A stretch of DNA of 6,735 nucleotides from UBA8518 sp041659585 (lineage in GTDB: Bacteria; Patescibacteriota; Minisyncoccia; Moranbacterales; UBA2206): positions 1-6,735 of the forward strand of contig JBAZXY010000073.1 in assembly GCA_041659585.1 (NCBI GenBank). Direction: 5' to 3'. The notes beneath the pieces were generated by a model, which was not told where the DNA came from, made no database searches, and worked only from the letters and a program-made list of their open reading frames with translations. Below, piece by piece: positions 4,732-6,735 of the stretch. Positions within the stretch are counted from its first letter, which is position 1. The number at the start of each line of letters is the position of its first letter. A program made the translations under genes and the position numbers.

Positions 4732-6423
4732 TTATTTAATATCTTTTTTATTCACTCCCACCAACCACAATTTATTGGCAATCCATTCGCCCAGAATGAA
4801 CTGCAGGAGCGTTTTGGAAACAGTCACCGCCGTAAACATCGACAGCAGCACTCCAATGATGAGTGTAATAGCAAAGCCTTTTACAAATCCCGTACCTAAT
4901 TCAATCAAGATGAAAGCCGTAATGATGGAAGAGAAGTTGCCATCCCGAATAGATGTCCAAGCCCGCTTGAAACCCTCATCTAGAGCCCCCATAATATTGC
5001 GACCCTTGCGAATTTCTTCCTTCGTTCGCTCAAAAATAAGAATATTAGCATCCACAGCCATACCAATGGAAAGCACAAAACCTGCAATCCCCGGCAAAGT
5101 CAAAGTGATTTGCCACGGAGTCAATCCAGACAGCTTGAAAATAGTAATCATGAGACCGGTGTAGATGAGAAGCGCCAGAGAAGCAATAAGGCCCAAAAAG
5201 CGATAATATACTAGCATAAAGATAATTACCAAGCCCAACCCGATGAAGCCTGCTTTCATACTTTTCTCCAAAGACACCCCTCCCAATGAAGCATCTACAC
5301 TTTCTTGATTCACTAGCGTTATCGGCACCGGCAAAGCCCCTTCATTCAACCTTTTCACTAACTTCTTCGCTTCATCAGTAGAAAACTTTCCAGTAATTAC
5401 CGCCTCCCCATTAGTGATTTCTGCTTGCACCGTAGGAGCACTAATAACCTCTCCATCTAAATAAATAGCTACGCTCTTCTGCATATTTCTCTTAGTAATT
5501 TCCGCAAATAACTTAGAGCCTTCTGCATCGAATTTCAAAGCTACTTGTGGCTCGGAAAGACCCTGCGAAGAGAAAGTCACTGCCGCATTTTGCAAATTCT
5601 TGCCGGTCAGACCAGTGGAAACCCAATTAGTCTTGGATTGTGGTTGCGCTTGCTTGGCAAACAAAATCAAAGCGCTATGCACCTCTAGATCATCCCCTTC
5701 CCCGCGCTGCTCAATCTTTTTGATAATAGCCCAGCCATATTGAGTCTCTATAAGATCCTTATACACCTCGCCATCCTTCAAATTGCTATCAAAAATGACC
5801 TCATCCAGTTCTGGGATTAGTTGCCCATTCTTTTTGAAATCCAAATCACCGCCATTATCTTTGCTTGATGGGTCCTGACTATTATCTCTGGCTAATTGCG
5901 CAAAATCTTCTCCCGCCACAGCCTTGACCAAAATTTCTTTAGCCTTTTCTTGATTTTGAGCATTCATTTTATCCAAGAAATCCTGCGGAATTTGATTAGA
6001 GGTATCCTCTGGACCTTCCTCTTTGAATTCCAAAAATGGCATTTCGCCAATCATTTTTTTAGCCTCATTAATGTCACTCACCCCCGCTAGCTCCACAATC
6101 AAGCGACGATCTTTTTCTCCAGATTTAGTAGTGTAGATAATCGGCTCCGCCACGCCAAAAGCATTCACTCGACGTTCTGCGGCGTCCTGCAAGCCTTGAA
6201 TAGATTCATCGATCTTACTTGCCTCAATCTTGGTAATATCGGCTTTATATTCCAAATGAATCCCCCCTTGCAAATCAAGACCTAGATTTATTTTGAGCTT
6301 ATTAAGAGCATCATGCAATTTCGGTACCCGAGAAACTGCCTGAGGATAAGAAACCAGCCCTACGAAAATAGCCAACACAATGATGGATGCAAATCTAGCG
6401 GATATTTTTTGTTTACTTGTCAT
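4732..6423 (-). CDS. secD: Protein translocase subunit SecD with an inserted parvulin-like domain
   Basis: SecD is the large partner of SecF; its extracytoplasmic P1 domain grips emerging protein and its membrane part conducts protons. From the ATG at 6421-6423 the protein has 563 residues. TM1 is about 11-27 and GLDLQGG is 48-54. The first P1 part ends near MPFLEFKEE (128-136); the second starts at STGLTGKNL (269-277) and includes LDGEVISAP (322-330) and GALPVP (362-367). Five spans follow (about 391-407, 410-429, 439-464, 496-513, 515-538), with GMAVDANILIFER (454-466) carrying the proton-relay Asp458. Between the P1 parts is a parvulin-like insert (about 156-255), unusual for SecD. A TTG at 6442-6444 would add seven residues, but a TATAAT directly before it suggests transcription starts after it, favouring the ATG. 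No Shine-Dalgarno is seen. It lies 28 bp behind the NUDIX gene and 75 bp before secF. Confidence 0.96.
   Translation of the reverse strand: MTSKQKISARFASIIVLAIFVGLVSYPQAVSRVPKLHDALNKLKINLGLDLQGGIHLEYKADITKIEASKIDESIQGLQDAAERRVNAFGVAEPIIYTTKSGEKDRRLIVELAGVSDINEAKKMIGEMPFLEFKEEGPEDTSNQIPQDFLDKMNAQNQEKAKEILVKAVAGEDFAQLARDNSQDPSSKDNGGDLDFKKNGQLIPELDEVIFDSNLKDGEVYKDLIETQYGWAIIKKIEQRGEGDDLEVHSALILFAKQAQPQSKTNWVSTGLTGKNLQNAAVTFSSQGLSEPQVALKFDAEGSKLFAEITKRNMQKSVAIYLDGEVISAPTVQAEITNGEAVITGKFSTDEAKKLVKRLNEGALPVPITLVNQESVDASLGGVSLEKSMKAGFIGLGLVIIFMLVYYRFLGLIASLALLIYTGLMITIFKLSGLTPWQITLTLPGIAGFVLSIGMAVDANILIFERTKEEIRKGRNIMGALDEGFKRAWTSIRDGNFSSIITAFILIELGTGFVKGFAITLIIGVLLSMFTAVTVSKTLLQFILGEWIANKLWLVGVNKKDIK
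5659..5958 (-). other. Parvulin-type (PpiC/rotamase) domain inserted in SecD P1
   Basis: SecD residues about 156-255 match the parvulin pattern. A helix EKAKEILVKAVAGEDFAQLA (159-178) is followed by DNSQDPSSKDNGGDLDF (180-196), QLIPELDEVIF (201-211), LKDGEVYKDLIETQYGWAIIKK (215-236) and LEVHSALILF (246-255). In active parvulins the equivalents are GGDLGWF, QMVPEFE, GYHII and SHIL; here the Gly, Met, Phe and both His positions are changed. The domain would lie outside the membrane, next to translocating substrate. I infer a chaperone or holding role rather than efficient prolyl isomerisation. Similarity to parvulin is clear; function is not. Confidence 0.85.
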
Positions 6424-6444
6424 AATGAATTTATTACTGCGCAA

Positions 6445-6474
6445 ATTATAATTAAATATTATGTTTTTTGATAA
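6445..6474 (-). promoter_or_regulatory. Candidate promoter of secD
   Basis: A perfect TATAAT (6445-6450) on the minus strand is preceded at 18 bp by TTATCA (6469-6474, four of six consensus bases). Transcription would begin near 6438, leaving a short leader of about 15 nt before the ATG at 6423. The -35 lies inside the end of the NUDIX gene. The region is AT-rich, so chance matches are likely. Confidence 0.4.
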
Positions 6475-6733
6475 AATTATCAGCTTTTATAAAAATACTT
6501 TTCGCTCCAGAATAGGTTATTCTCTTCAGAGCTGCCTCGTAAGTGAACCAACCGTAACCGATGTGCTCTACAGATAGAATAACCTTCCTTTGATGCGTCT
6601 CGGCTAAATAATATACTACTTTTTTCATGACATTAGAGCTTCTTCGCTCTCGCGTCCTTCGAATAGCCTCCTCTCCCCTGGCGCGATAGAAATATCTAAT
6701 TTGTCGTCTGAATTTAGGAACAACTTCCAGATC
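6452..6733 (-). CDS. NUDIX hydrolase, C-terminal part (5' end outside window)
   Basis: The frame is open from the window edge to a TAA at 6452-6454 and gives 93 residues with no internal start needed. Family-typical C-terminal blocks are visible: IRYFYR (12-17), KKVVYYLAE (37-45), a run of beta-strand residues KVILSVEHIGYGWFTYEAALKRI (50-72), and SGAKSIFIKADNFI (75-88). This pattern (VxYFLA, EHxGYxWxxYEEAL) fits the bis(5'-nucleosyl)-tetraphosphatase group of NUDIX enzymes, which hydrolyse Ap4A-like dinucleotides. The catalytic NUDIX box (GX5EX7REXXEEXG) should lie before this segment and is not in the window, so activity cannot be judged. Many Arg codons in 24-31 form a basic patch. It ends 28 bp before secD on the same strand, so read-through into secD-secF is possible. 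Confidence 0.8.
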   Translation of the reverse strand, partial: DLEVVPKFRRQIRYFYRARGEEAIRRTRERRSSNVMKKVVYYLAETHQRKVILSVEHIGYGWFTYEAALKRITYSGAKSIFIKADNFIKKHNI

Positions 6734-6735
6734 AG

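Noticed and set aside
4681..4899. 72-codon + strand open frame over the double hairpin
   Set aside because: It is antisense to the end of secD with low-complexity content and no start context.
6424..6444. TTG start of SecD seven codons upstream of the ATG
   Set aside because: TATAAT abuts the TTG, so transcripts from it would start downstream; the added residues are not family-like and no ribosome site precedes it.

Overview
The window carries six recognisable protein genes plus one small unknown gene, in what looks like an accessory-free stretch of a bacterial chromosome. The short intergenic gaps, almost no Shine-Dalgarno sequences, divergent housekeeping enzymes and the style of the SecD/SecF proteins suggest a Patescibacteria (CPR) genome, possibly Parcubacteria-like. 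That placement is inference, not proof. TAA and TAG stops are used and nothing suggests a recoded TGA.

Layout. At the left edge, on the + strand, is the C-terminal part of a divergent RtcB-type RNA ligase (2-619). It meets head-to-head a minus-strand HhH-GPD DNA glycosylase of the MagIII/endonuclease III type (616-1338), and both genes use the same TTAA for their stops. Everything else is on the minus strand. Reading in the direction of transcription (right to left): the 3' part of a NUDIX hydrolase (6452-6733, cut by the window edge), secD (4732-6423), secF (3760-4656), an 87-residue Met/Lys-rich unknown (3413-3676), a DEAD-box RNA helicase of the DeaD/CsdA type (1447-3189), and the glycosylase. 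Rho-independent-type hairpins follow the small gene (3375-3401) and the helicase (1393-1425). A good promoter candidate with a palindrome over its -10 lies upstream of the helicase, and a -10-like TATAAT lies just ahead of secD.

How the genes work together. SecD and SecF form the proton-driven accessory complex of the Sec translocon. RtcB and the helicase act on RNA (sealing and unwinding), the glycosylase repairs alkylated or damaged bases, and the NUDIX protein probably hydrolyses dinucleoside polyphosphates or related nucleotides.

The most striking observation is in SecD. Its extracytoplasmic domain holds an inserted parvulin (rotamase) domain, placed between the two halves of the P1 region. 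The usual parvulin active-site residues are substituted, and the canonical first strand appears to sit at the C-terminal end of the insert. This would be a chaperone-like module built into the translocation motor. Second is a 30-bp double hairpin between secD and secF, made of two abutting 15-nt stem-loops that differ by a compensated base pair.
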